Source of the DNA: Aurantiochytrium sp. KH105 | Taxonomy: Eukaryota > Sar > Bigyra > Thraustochytrida > Thraustochytriidae | Assembly: GCA_003116975.1 (NCBI GenBank) | Contig: BGKB01000014.1 | Coordinates: forward strand, 142,601-206,600 | DNA: 64,000 bases | Reading direction: 5' to 3' | Shown: piece after piece, positions 28,273 through 38,087 of the stretch | How positions within the stretch are numbered: position 1 is the stretch's first letter | Layout of the letters: each line of letters starts with the position of its first letter | The notes under the pieces: generated by a model | What the model was told of the DNA's origin: nothing | Databases searched by the model: none | The model's input: only the letters and a program-made list of their open reading frames with translations | Program-made: the position numbers and the translations under genes

Positions 28273-31200
28273 ATGGACAGCAGCAGTCACCTCTCTCAGC
28301 TCGATGAAGAACTTGTCGGTGAAGCGGTGAACGACATCACAGTGACGCGATCGAAAATCGAGTTCCATGAGGAGAACATTGAGTTCAGGACGGTGCCTTC
28401 AGACCAGGCAGCAGACAAAGGCCTCGACCCCAAGTCTGAGCTCGGAGCCAGTGTTCGCATTCAGCGATTCCTTCGAAAGGCACAGCAGAGTGATGCAAGG
28501 AAAAAGTTTGCCGCGCAGTATCGCCATGCTGTGGGAACCCTTGAAGATCCAGATGCTGAGCCCCTTCCTCCAATGCACCTCGGAGAATCACGGGCAAAAG
28601 TCATTGAACTCACCTCAAATTTTCTTCAGTGGACACTCTCGTCCAAGAGCGTTCGCGAATGCAAAGCTCCGTACTCTTCCTCTTTCGAGACTGTCGTCGT
28701 CCACATCTACGTTGAAGGCCTTACCGAGTTCGCACGCCACGTTACCCGCGCACGGCATGCAATGGACCGCTCCATTCTCGAAGGCGAGGAGTCGACCGCT
28801 CCTAAGATTCCGAGGTCAGGACTCAGTCCCGAGGTGGTCACACGCTTTTGGGAATTTCTTATTGGCCAGATCCGCACATTCCAGGGAGACGCGATCAAAA
28901 TTCTTGACGACAGCGTGCAGGTGATCTTTCCCGTAGAGCCCTTGTTCTCGCACATTAACAAGTCACATTTAGCGCGCACAAAGTGCCAAAGTCGGGGGTT
29001 GCTCTTTGCTCTCGACCTCATGCACAAACTTAATACCTTCGAGATCGACCGGGACGTGCTCGCCAAGGACCACATGAGGACGAAGCTAGGCATCGCTTTT
29101 GGGAAAGCTCAGCTGCACATTGCAGGCTCCCGCATGCGTCATGAAGTTCTGCTGTCTGGAGAAGCTCCTGCCCTAGCTCTGGATCTCTGCGTCCAGGCGC
29201 ACGGGTCAGAAACGCTCGTCCATGAGTCCATCACGGACGTGAAGGATCGCGTTGTCCTCTCGAAGACTTTTGTGCGGCTTCGGATGGACGCAACCCAGCC
29301 AACGACAAAGTTGCTTTATGAAAGGCTCGTCGAAGCTAGAGACTATCTGAAGCTAGCGCAGGCCGATGCGCCCTACATGACGGGCAGTGCGCACAAGCGA
29401 GATCGCTCCGATGTGCCGAGTTTCAATGGGCTCGAAGTGACAAATACGCGCCGTAGCATGCGACTTGGGAAATCGGAATCCTTTCGCTCCCCAGTGCCAA
29501 TAGCTATGAATGCCACTTTGGCGGGAGAGTCTACTAATGACTCGACAGAGTATGATACCCCCCAAGCAATCCGCGGACGAGCGCTGAGCGACCGGAGACT
29601 CTCGGATGCAACGACTCGTGGGCGCCAAGGTAACGCACGGATCGCCGCGCTGAGTCGGTTTGTGCCCAGAAGGGTCGTTGTCGAGCTTCTCGCAGGTTGC
29701 TTTGTTGCGCAGCTTGAATCCTGCCACGCGACGGTGTTGACCATTATCGTGAGTGATGGAAGCTGCGCTCTCGAGGACAAGGTCGATACACTCTCAATGT
29801 CGATTGCAATATCCATCGTCGATTCTGTCGTTGGCGAGTTTCTGGGAGACTTTATGCGAGCCTGGCTCGACCATAAGGGTCTCAATATGACCATCAGTTT
29901 TGGAAATGGAGCCTACGGGACCGAAAATGAGGGTTTGGAAGCAGCACTCAAGGTGCGCGACATGCTTCGAGCGGAGGGCTTTAAGGTAGCGTTGGGCCTC
30001 GCATCCGGACTCTGTAAGATTGGCGTAGTCGGAAGCGCCGCGAGATGCGCCTACTCCGTGGTCGGCGGAGTTCCACGGCTTTCCGCTCGACTCGCGGATC
30101 GGGCGACATCGCTTTGGGCGATCACAGACGCGAAGCCGCTCATTATTGTGGATCAGTCTACGTTTTACTGTCTCCCGCCGTGCTTGGACACGCGTTTCGT
30201 GGCATCTGAGATTTTTCCACGAGGCTTTGAGCGCAATTTGCAAATATTCTTCCCATTGGATCCCGACGAGACAATGGATTCTCTCCGCGACGGTGAGGTG
30301 ATAGCACATCTTTCGATTGTCCGAGCTCCTCTATGCGTGCGTGTGCGGGACATCCTCAATCACGACGAGTCGGATTCTCGATGGAGACGTCAACATGGAG
30401 GGTTCGTTGCGGATATCTCACGGCTCACGGTCGGTCTCGATCGCGCAGAGGCTGTGCAAACAACACTCAAGTATATTGCCGTCATGGGCGTGGTTGATCC
30501 CCGAATTGATGCGGAAGTTTTATACTCATTGATGCCGGTCAGCGCCGCGCAAGACGTGCAATATGCCTTGGAGGCTTTGCAGACCGACTTCCAGATCCTG
30601 CGTCATGTGCACAAGAACTCGTACAGCATTAACGACGTGGATAATCGTATCCAATATCTCTACGAGAATTTGCTCCTGTCTTACCGAATGGAGGTACATC
30701 GAAGGCTAGGTAACGCCTACACCGAGCATTTGACGCTGGGTACCTTGGCAGACATTCCGAAGCAGAATATGCAAATCATCATTGGCTCGCATTTTGCGCA
30801 TGCTGGGCCGCATTCACATCTCGACGCGTGCTCGCACTTTAATCAGGCATCAACCTTGGTGTCTTCCCAGGACCCACTGTACGGAACACGCTTAGCAGCC
30901 CGCAGCTACAAACTCGCAGATTCTTGGCTCGATACACAGTTTGATAAGGCCGAGAACACTTTGGCCAAGGCGCAATTTCTCATTGGAAAGATGGAAAAGC
31001 GAATGGGAAATCTCCGAAACAGTTTTAATGCATTTGTAACCTGCCTGCGAAGCTTCGCGCAGCTCGCGCCGCTTCTGCATCCACCCTGTAAATCTGCCGA
31101 AAAGTGCAATCAGGAACAGGGTAGTCTCGACACCTGCGATTGCTATCGCTTGGCCACCAATGCACGAGCAATTCTGTTCATTCATCACGCCCCAGATCCG

Positions 31201-31620
31201 TACTCTCGGTTCCAGTTTCGGTGCTTGGAAGTGATCTCCACTGAGAGCTCGTTCCTCATCAATCCTCTCCACTGCAGCGTCGTCGAGTCCTTTGAGAAGG
31301 ACCAGGATCAAGCTCCGCACAATTGCCACTTGCAGCCTCTCGATATGGACACTGTCATGGCATTTTACAAATTGCAGAAAAAGGGGGCCGCGCGATTTCG
31401 CTTCTATCGGCTCGTCATCATGCATCGACAGACTACGCAGCTCATTCTTGGCTCCTTCATTCAGATGGCGTCAATCACTCTTCGATTGAAGGCAATGGAG
31501 TATCTCAAGGAGTCTTTCCGGCCGCCATCATCGCGCTTTATTCCGTCGCATCTGAGTGATGACGAGGACGACGAGCCGGTCGTGACATTGCAGCAGTCCC
31601 GAATGTGCGCGATCATGTAG
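28273..31620 (+). CDS. soluble-adenylyl-cyclase-like paralogue C, predicted catalytically inactive, CaaX tail
   Basis: This 1115-residue protein is the third tandem member, more diverged than A and B. The whole frame is intact, but catalytic positions are changed. The first C1 metal Asp is Tyr (Y146 in VHIYVEGLT); the second is kept but in a changed setting (D213 in ILDDS, where A and B have GD). In C2 the Lys is kept (K535 in DHKGL) but the transition-state Asn is Arg (R602 in VPRLSAR), while R606 stays. The K209 bicarbonate-site position is kept. The IQ-like N-terminal segment (SVRIQRFLRK), the FVADISRLTVGLDRAEAVQ block and the helical tail are conserved. It ends CAIM, a strong farnesylation-type CaaX box. 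Prediction: a membrane-anchored pseudo-cyclase, possibly a regulatory partner. The long open frame argues against a decaying pseudogene. Confidence 0.86.
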   Translation: MDSSSHLSQLDEELVGEAVNDITVTRSKIEFHEENIEFRTVPSDQAADKGLDPKSELGASVRIQRFLRKAQQSDARKKFAAQYRHAVGTLEDPDAEPLPPMHLGESRAKVIELTSNFLQWTLSSKSVRECKAPYSSSFETVVVHIYVEGLTEFARHVTRARHAMDRSILEGEESTAPKIPRSGLSPEVVTRFWEFLIGQIRTFQGDAIKILDDSVQVIFPVEPLFSHINKSHLARTKCQSRGLLFALDLMHKLNTFEIDRDVLAKDHMRTKLGIAFGKAQLHIAGSRMRHEVLLSGEAPALALDLCVQAHGSETLVHESITDVKDRVVLSKTFVRLRMDATQPTTKLLYERLVEARDYLKLAQADAPYMTGSAHKRDRSDVPSFNGLEVTNTRRSMRLGKSESFRSPVPIAMNATLAGESTNDSTEYDTPQAIRGRALSDRRLSDATTRGRQGNARIAALSRFVPRRVVVELLAGCFVAQLESCHATVLTIIVSDGSCALEDKVDTLSMSIAISIVDSVVGEFLGDFMRAWLDHKGLNMTISFGNGAYGTENEGLEAALKVRDMLRAEGFKVALGLASGLCKIGVVGSAARCAYSVVGGVPRLSARLADRATSLWAITDAKPLIIVDQSTFYCLPPCLDTRFVASEIFPRGFERNLQIFFPLDPDETMDSLRDGEVIAHLSIVRAPLCVRVRDILNHDESDSRWRRQHGGFVADISRLTVGLDRAEAVQTTLKYIAVMGVVDPRIDAEVLYSLMPVSAAQDVQYALEALQTDFQILRHVHKNSYSINDVDNRIQYLYENLLLSYRMEVHRRLGNAYTEHLTLGTLADIPKQNMQIIIGSHFAHAGPHSHLDACSHFNQASTLVSSQDPLYGTRLAARSYKLADSWLDTQFDKAENTLAKAQFLIGKMEKRMGNLRNSFNAFVTCLRSFAQLAPLLHPPCKSAEKCNQEQGSLDTCDCYRLATNARAILFIHHAPDPYSRFQFRCLEVISTESSFLINPLHCSVVESFEKDQDQAPHNCHLQPLDMDTVMAFYKLQKKGAARFRFYRLVIMHRQTTQLILGSFIQMASITLRLKAMEYLKESFRPPSSRFIPSHLSDDEDDEPVVTLQQSRMCAIM

Positions 31621-32000
31621 ACCTTCCACATCAGTCAGGATAGAAAAGGGATTCATTGTCAAGGTTATGATCAAGACTTTAATAAGTCTGAAGTAAGAAG
31701 TTAGGTTCTGACTCAAGATCCGCCTGTAAAGAACAAGGGTTTCGACGTCAAGAAATGCCAACATGGGAGCTGACGTATCTCTTCGCGCAGCAATCAATGT
31801 TTACAAAAGGAATATCCTTGGCCGTTTTGTTTTTCTTGTGAAACTGGATTTCGTAGACTGCTCCTCGCAACGCTCGATAGTTCTTGCGGGACGGGTCTCT
31901 GTGAATCAGTGTCACAGGATAGGTTTTACAACGATAAGCCGACAAAAAAAATGCATTTGAAGTAATTGAACAAAATGCTTTCTCAATCTGCGCTCGCATT
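31621..32000. other. convergent 3' intergenic region
   Basis: This lies between the stops of cyclase paralogue C (plus) and the CAMK-like kinase (minus). It is AT-rich and presumably holds both 3' UTRs. No gene or repeat is seen. Confidence 0.6.
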
Positions 32001-33542
32001 CTACAAGAGGCTTGGCGAACCAAGCGAAGATGATGAAGATGAAGCCCCGTCGTCGTCATCGTCATCATCATCTTCGTCATCGTCGTCGTTCGCGTCAGGA
32101 TGAAAGGTTGCGCGGTGATGTGCTTCTACGCCATGTTCCCTGTTCTCTCGGCGTTGCTCACCATCGCTCTGAGCAAATGTTCCCATGCTCGAATTGTAGA
32201 GACGACCGGTAAGAGTTTGTTGTCCGGCAAGTGCGGTATTTGCTTCTTGAAGTGCTGCAGAAAGATCTGGCGGCGCCTTGAGCCCGCGCAAATGACGCGG
32301 GCTATGAATGACGGATGCCGGCGATGCCGTTTCGCCGGCCACCCAGGGATGCCGAAGCGCCTGTTCTGCCGTACATCGTTTTGCTGGGTTGCTATGTAAC
32401 AAATGACCAAGTAAGTCTTTCGCAGACCCACTAAGATCCTTAACCCATGACGGGTACCTCAGGCGATAATCCGTCCGACGCTTATTTCTTTTCTCGTCAA
32501 AAGGAAAGACACCGCACAACAAAACGAAGGTGACCACCCCGAGCGCCCAGACATCAATGGCGCGTGTGTACGCTTTACGATGCATCATTTCTGGCGCAAT
32601 ATAACCCATTGTGCCAAAGAATGTTCGTGTGCTAAGTGGCGACGTGTACGACATTGGACTTTCATCGCCAGGACCTCTACTTGCAGCTCTACCCGTGAGC
32701 GTCTTCGACAGCCCAAAGTCGATGATCTTGAGTTGTATATCACGGTAATGCTCGACCTTGTCCTGCAAGAGAATGTTCTCTAGTTTGAGATCACGATGAA
32801 TAACATTATGCTCGTGCAGGTAGGCAACAGCGCTAATGCACTGGCGCATTAAGAACGACACCTTTGCTTCTGTCAAGGTGCTATTAGGACGACTTACTAA
32901 GTAGTCAAAAAGTTCACCGCCGCGCGCAAGCTCAGTAACCACATGCAAATGCACACGCGATTCAAAGACGGTTTGAAGCTTGATGATGTTCGGATGTTCG
33001 AGACGGCGCAAAATATCCACTTCGCGCCTAAACTGAGGCAAGAGGTCGCTATACAGGACCAAGACTTTGCGCTTGTTGATGATTTTCACAGCAAATTCCT
33101 TGCCTGTGGCCTTTTCAACGCAGGCAAAACACTTGGCGGTGCTGCCCTTGGCGATTTCGTCTCCCAGCTCAAAGGCGTCCCCAAACTTGACAATGGACAA
33201 TTTGCCATCGTCGTCGTCGTCGTCGTCGTCGTAAAGCCTCCGATATGTGTTTTTCGCGCCCTCGTACCCATCGCCGTCGTCAAAGTGCCTCGTGCCGCCG
33301 CATCCGAGCCAGCTCAGCCATTGCAAGCAGCAGGGGCACGATTCCGACGTTGGGCTCTCCTCCTCGTCGCTGTACCGACTACTTCCTCGGGCGCGACGAA
33401 ACCGGTTCCGGTCATCGTCGTCCTGGACCCGCTCCGGGAGCCCCCCGCGCAGTTCTTCTCCCGCTCCGCCGCCTGCCCCTGCTCCGCCGCCGTCGTGCTC
33501 GAGCGCGAAGGCTCTTCCCAGCTCTGCGTCGAAGTCCGTCAT
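32001..33542 (-). CDS. CAMK-type serine/threonine protein kinase
   Basis: This 513-residue protein has a complete kinase domain (about residues 120-390). It shows GDEIAKGSTAKCF as a glycine loop, AVKIINKRK (K153), IHRDLKLENILL (D251), DFGLSK (D275), and FFGTMGYIAPEMM followed by DVWALGVVTFVLLCGVFPF. The CAMK-like activation segment and subdomain IX fit Ca2+/calmodulin-dependent or related kinases. No EF-hands are present, so it is not a CDPK, and no clear calmodulin-binding helix is visible. The N-terminus has a Gly/Ala stretch, a Cys-rich patch (CPCCLQWLSWLGCGG) that could be acylated, and an eight-Asp run. The C-terminus carries another Asp/Glu run and a Ser run. The start is ATG 33542 (MTDFDAEL); longer upstream frames use GTG. 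The GATGCGATG repeat lies upstream. Confidence 0.88.
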   Translation of the reverse strand: MTDFDAELGRAFALEHDGGGAGAGGGAGEELRGGLPERVQDDDDRNRFRRARGSSRYSDEEESPTSESCPCCLQWLSWLGCGGTRHFDDGDGYEGAKNTYRRLYDDDDDDDDGKLSIVKFGDAFELGDEIAKGSTAKCFACVEKATGKEFAVKIINKRKVLVLYSDLLPQFRREVDILRRLEHPNIIKLQTVFESRVHLHVVTELARGGELFDYLVSRPNSTLTEAKVSFLMRQCISAVAYLHEHNVIHRDLKLENILLQDKVEHYRDIQLKIIDFGLSKTLTGRAASRGPGDESPMSYTSPLSTRTFFGTMGYIAPEMMHRKAYTRAIDVWALGVVTFVLLCGVFPFDEKRNKRRTDYRLRYPSWVKDLSGSAKDLLGHLLHSNPAKRCTAEQALRHPWVAGETASPASVIHSPRHLRGLKAPPDLSAALQEANTALAGQQTLTGRLYNSSMGTFAQSDGEQRRENREHGVEAHHRATFHPDANDDDDEDDDDDDDDGASSSSSSLGSPSLL

Positions 33543-34061
33543 GCTGATGCCGGCCGCCCGACCGACCAACCGACTTGGCCGCTCGCAGCAAGACCTGCTG
33601 CGGCAAGGAAGAGCACGCGCAAGGACGTGCCGGCGCAGCCTCCGCCGGACGTCGAGCCGCGCCCCGCGACGCGGTCTGGCTGTTTGCGAGGCTGCTTGCC
33701 TTTGGTGGGTGATGCGATGTGCGATGCGATGTGATGCGATGGGATGCGATGCGTCGACGATTACGCATCTTCTTCTTTTGCTTTGTTCCGAGCCATCATT
33801 CACAACACATCTGAAACAAATTCTTCATCTTCTTACTATTCTGCTGGTCCTTTTCCGAGGCCGCTGCGCTTTTTTGCTCTTTAGCGAGCGAGATCTTCTT
33901 ACTACCGCGCCGTCATCGATCTTGATGAGACGCCATGAAAGGAGGGGAACGTTGCAGTTGACGGACGAAAGGCTGTCTGCCTGTTCGCCAAGAACCGTCA
34001 GCTCTGTGTGACACTGCAGCCTCTTCGGAAATCACCTCAGATCAGATCAGCTCAGATCAGC
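33543..34061. other. intergenic upstream of CAMK-like kinase
   Basis: No gene is visible. A GATGCGATG repeat lies at 33711-33752 (kinase promoter side), and a CAGATCAGATCAGCT repeat at 34036-34064 reaches the stop region of the IQ/WW gene. Confidence 0.6.
33711..33752 (+). repeat. GATGC pentanucleotide repeat
   Basis: Imperfect GATGC units lie about 170 bp upstream of the kinase ATG. Similar arrays occur near 58532-58562 and 58908-58939. Confidence 0.85.
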
Positions 34062-37000
34062 TCACGTGTAGCGCGGCGCATGTGTTGGGTCATCGTACTT
34101 GGACATAAAACCGGGTGGAGCTTCCCAAGCCGTTTCGCCTGTATATTGGTTGTAGTAATACGCAGCCTGGTACGTGTCATCGTAGTATTGCAGCCATTCC
34201 TCCTGACTTTCAGCCCCATATTGCCCTGCCCCATAGGCGTCCTGCTGCTGGTCGTACTGCTGTTGGTGTTCTTGCTGAGGGGCATTTGCATAATTTCCAT
34301 AGTCAAGCGTTGCGGCGGTCTGGTTGTAGTCGTAAAATTGGTGATCATACTGATAGTTGTCCGTATCGTAGTCCGTGATGGAACCAACGGTCTCGTAGCC
34401 GCCTTGCACACGAGGATCTGTCCAGCTTGCCTCGCCTGTCTCCGTATTGTAGTAATAGTAAGCTTGCGAATTTTCATCCCAATATTCGACCCATTGGTCC
34501 GTAGGAGCCGGAGCAGTCTCTTTTGCAACTTTGGCCTGCTCGAGAGACCGGCGATCGTGAAAACCACGGTACACTGCTTGAATCTTGCTCGCCGCAAGAT
34601 GGCGTTCCTCCTCTTGCAGTCGGATTCTCGCCTCTTCGGTCTCCCGATCTCGCTGCGCCTTTCGCGCCTGTACTTGAAGCCGCGCAGCCTTGGCCCGATA
34701 CAGGTTCTGCATTTTGGTGGCGGCGAGTTCGCGCTCCTGCTCTTCACGTAGGCGCTGCAGCTCGGCCTCGCGCTCGCTTTCCTCTCGCAGCTGCGCCAAT
34801 CGCGCCTGATGCTGCCGAACCCGTTCCTGCATCTTGCGCCGCGCCTGGCGCGTTCGGAAAGCACATTGAATGCGCAACGCAGCGTCTTCGAGCGCACTTT
34901 GCTGCCGCCGCTCCTCCTCAAGAGCGCGCAAACGCATTTTCTCCTTGGCTGCGCTGGCACGCCGCGCCGCCACCTCCCGCTTGGCGACCCGACCTCGCGC
35001 GAGGGCCTGGAGTTTGACAGCAGCCTTTTCCTCTTGCTCGCGCTTCTCCGCGGCCTTGCGACGGCGCGACTCCTCGCGTTGCTGGCGCGCGAGCTCCTTG
35101 TTCTCGCGCTCCCAGCGGATGCGGCGGCACGCCTTGCGGTCCCGCCAGGCGCGGTACATGGTTTGTACCTTTACGGCCGCCTCGTGCCTCTCGTGCGCGA
35201 GCGCCGCGTGTCTCAGCGCGGCCTGCTTCTGCCGCAGCTTTCGCGTCTCGCCGCGTGCGCGCACAATGCGCGAGAAGGCCTGGATGCGCGTCGCGGCTTC
35301 GTGCCTGACGTGCTCGCGCTCGAGCTGGGCCCGTTCCTCCAAGCTGCGGGCCTCCCGCAGCTGGTTCGCGCGCTCGACTCTTCGTGCCTCTGCGGCCTTC
35401 TTTGCCTGCGCGCGCCGGACGCCGCCCTGGATGCGGAGTGCGGCCTGCTCCTGTTCGACGCGCGCGCGCTGTTCGGCGAGCCTGGCGCGTCTTGCCTGCG
35501 TCTCGTCGCGCGCCTGCTTCGCCCGCCACGCGCCCTGCATGCGAATCGCCGCCTCTTGGCGCTCTCGGCGCTCCTCCTCGGCGCGCTCCTGCTCGTGGAG
35601 CTGGGCGAGCGCCTCCTGCGCTTTTCGAGCGTGAAGCTTGCGCACGCGGTCTCGAGCCAGCTTGGCGCGGAATTGAGACTGGATGCGCGTGGCGGCAGCC
35701 TCCTCACGCGCCTTCTGCATTTGGGCTCGCAAGATTTCGGCCGCGCGCTTTTCCTCATCAAAGGCCTTGCGTGCTAGTCTGCCGCGCTGCAGAGCCTGCA
35801 GCTTGATTGCGGCCGCTTCTTCTTCATGCTCTTCGGCCATCCTTTTTGCACGAATTCGCGACACGCGTCTCCGCGCGAGAAATCCTCGAACGAGGGCGTT
35901 GACTCGTGTCGCCGCATCCTCGCGTGCTCGATTGCGTCGCATGTCTTGCGCAAAAGCCTCTTTGCGAGACTGGAAGCGTCTGCGAGCGATCTGGCCTCTC
36001 CTTACTCGCTGAATTTGCCGCGCGGCTTGCGCCTCTTCCCGCAGCGCTCGCACACGCTTTCGAGCAAGATACCCGCGGCAAGCCGTCTCGATGCGCGTGG
36101 CAGCTGTTGACTGGCGGCGTCGCTCCAGTTTGGCGACGCGCATACTCATGAAGTCCCTGTGTCCGCGCCACGTCTTTTGTAAGAGAATGGCCGCTCGCGT
36201 TTGCCGAATCTCTAGCACCCGACGACGATCGCGATACCCTCGAAAGACTGCTTGAATTTTCAGACTGGCTTCATCCTCCGCAATGAGCTGCATACGAGTC
36301 TCCATGAGCTCAAAGCCGTGCAAACGGCCTTGGTACCCACGCACCTGTGCTTGGATGATGACGGCGCTCATGTGCTCGGCGATGGCCTGCTGACGTACAA
36401 GTACAATCTGTCGCGCCACAAAGCCCCGAAAGACGCGTTGGATGTTGGTCGCCGCGAGGCGCTCCTGATGGGCACAAAGTACTTGTGCAAATCGAGCTCG
36501 ATCGCGGCGCGCGCGGTATAAAGCCTGAATTTTCGCGGCCGCATTGGTTTCGGCTCGGGCGCGAAGCATTGCCGCCGCCAGCTTCTTGCCGGCATATCCA
36601 CGGTAGCAACGCTGAATGTATTTGGCGGCACGAACGTCGCGCAGATGCGAGCGAGCGTCAGCAGCTTGTTTTCGACCTCGAAAACCGCGAAAGACGCGTT
36701 GGACCTGCAAGGCAGCAAACTCGCGCACCTTGATTGTTGTTGCGATACGCCCAAGGAAGCCTCGGACCACACGCTGCACCTGAAGAGCTGCAGCAAGGCG
36801 TTCCATAGCGCGGTCGTGCTCGACGGCACGCATCCAGGTGTTGAGCGCAGCAATGCTCTTTTTCCGCTTCCAGTTGGCAAAGAGATTGCTGAGCCGTCGA
36901 CTGCCTTTAAGTTTCATATATTGCGCGACTTGGGCTTCATTTCGGGCCTTCAAAACAAAGGTATTCCAAACTTTCCATGCGGCCATGACATCCTTGTACT

Positions 37001-38001
37001 CGATCCGCCGCATGATGTTTTGCAGCTTTTGCATGCCCCATCGCTTGCAATAGAGCTGAGCACGGAGGCTCGTCACATTACAATTTTCTTGAACCCACTG
37101 CACGTTGGCGTTAACTTTGGCTTCTAGCTTTGTCATCACCGCCTGAGCCTGGGAGAGTTCTTCGCGCAAGCCTTCGACCCCTGAGGACGGTCCTATTTGT
37201 CGCCTTCGTCGCTTGCGTGTGCGTTTACGTCGCGTTCCTCCTCCTTCGCCCATGCGATTGTTGTATCTGTCGTCTTGCTCTTGTTGTTCAATTTGCGCGT
37301 CAAGAGTACGCTTCATTTCCTGCATACGCTTTCGGTTCTTCATGAGAGTGACAAACTCCTCATAGTCGATTGAGCCATCACCGTCTCTGTCGGCCTCGTT
37401 CATAATGCTTTCGAGCTCTACGGCCTCGACACCAAGAGACAAGAGGACCTGAAGAACCTCATCGCTTGATAGAGACCCACTTCCATCTTCATCGAATTGT
37501 TCAAAAGCACGTAAGTACTCGCTTGCGGCGTCTTCTGCAGCCCGGTCCGCCTCGTCAAGAGCGCGGACCATTTCTTCATCCATGTCGAGCGCAGAGGACA
37601 GCACGCCGACATCATCATCTTCTCTGGTTTCTCCAGCTTTCCTTTCACGCGCGGGGCCGGGAGAAGGACTGGCTCTAGCGTGCCGATCTCGTGCACCTCG
37701 TTTCATGCGACGCTTCTTGCCGGCTCGAAGACCACTTGCTGGCTGTTTGGTCTTTCGCACGGGTGATCGTGCTCTGGTATGTAGCTGGTTTGGACTTTGT
37801 CTTGTCCTCTCTTGGGGAAATGACTCGTGCTGCTGGCCTTCATCATGCAATTGTTGATTTATGTTCCGGTCGTCCGTGCGCTGCTGTCGTGTTTTTGCTT
37901 TCATTCGTTGCTGACCTTGATGCTGCTGATGGAGAGCATTGCGGACCTCCTCAACATCCAACAACTTTACCTTGTGTCCTCTGCTCACGAGTGGCCGCGG
38001 C

Positions 38002-38036
<35 letters not shown>

Positions 38037-38087
38037 GTGCTGCGGCTGCTGCAGCGCGCCTGCGGATGGAAAGAAAACGTTCGACAT
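34062..38087 (-). CDS. EF-hand / multi-IQ / tandem WW domain protein, 1341 aa
   Basis: This large intron-free protein has an unusual combination of modules. Residues 18-28 are a Gln run, followed by a basic Gln-rich segment. About 190-255 is a calmodulin-like EF-hand pair with loops DEDGSGSLSSDE and DRDGDGSIDYEE, both complete. About 435-1175 holds roughly 21 IQ or IQ-like motifs (for example LQVQRVFRGFRGRK, IQAVYRGFHDRR) within a charged helical region. Near the C-terminus are two WW domains (about 1196-1228, with SWTDP, and 1296-1328, with AWEAP). IQ motifs bind calmodulin or myosin-light-chain-like proteins; WW domains bind Pro-rich peptides. A cytoskeletal or Ca2+-regulated scaffold role is inferred. 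It resembles ASPM/myosin only in its IQ array; no motor or calponin-homology domain is visible. The start is ATG 38087. Confidence 0.88.
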
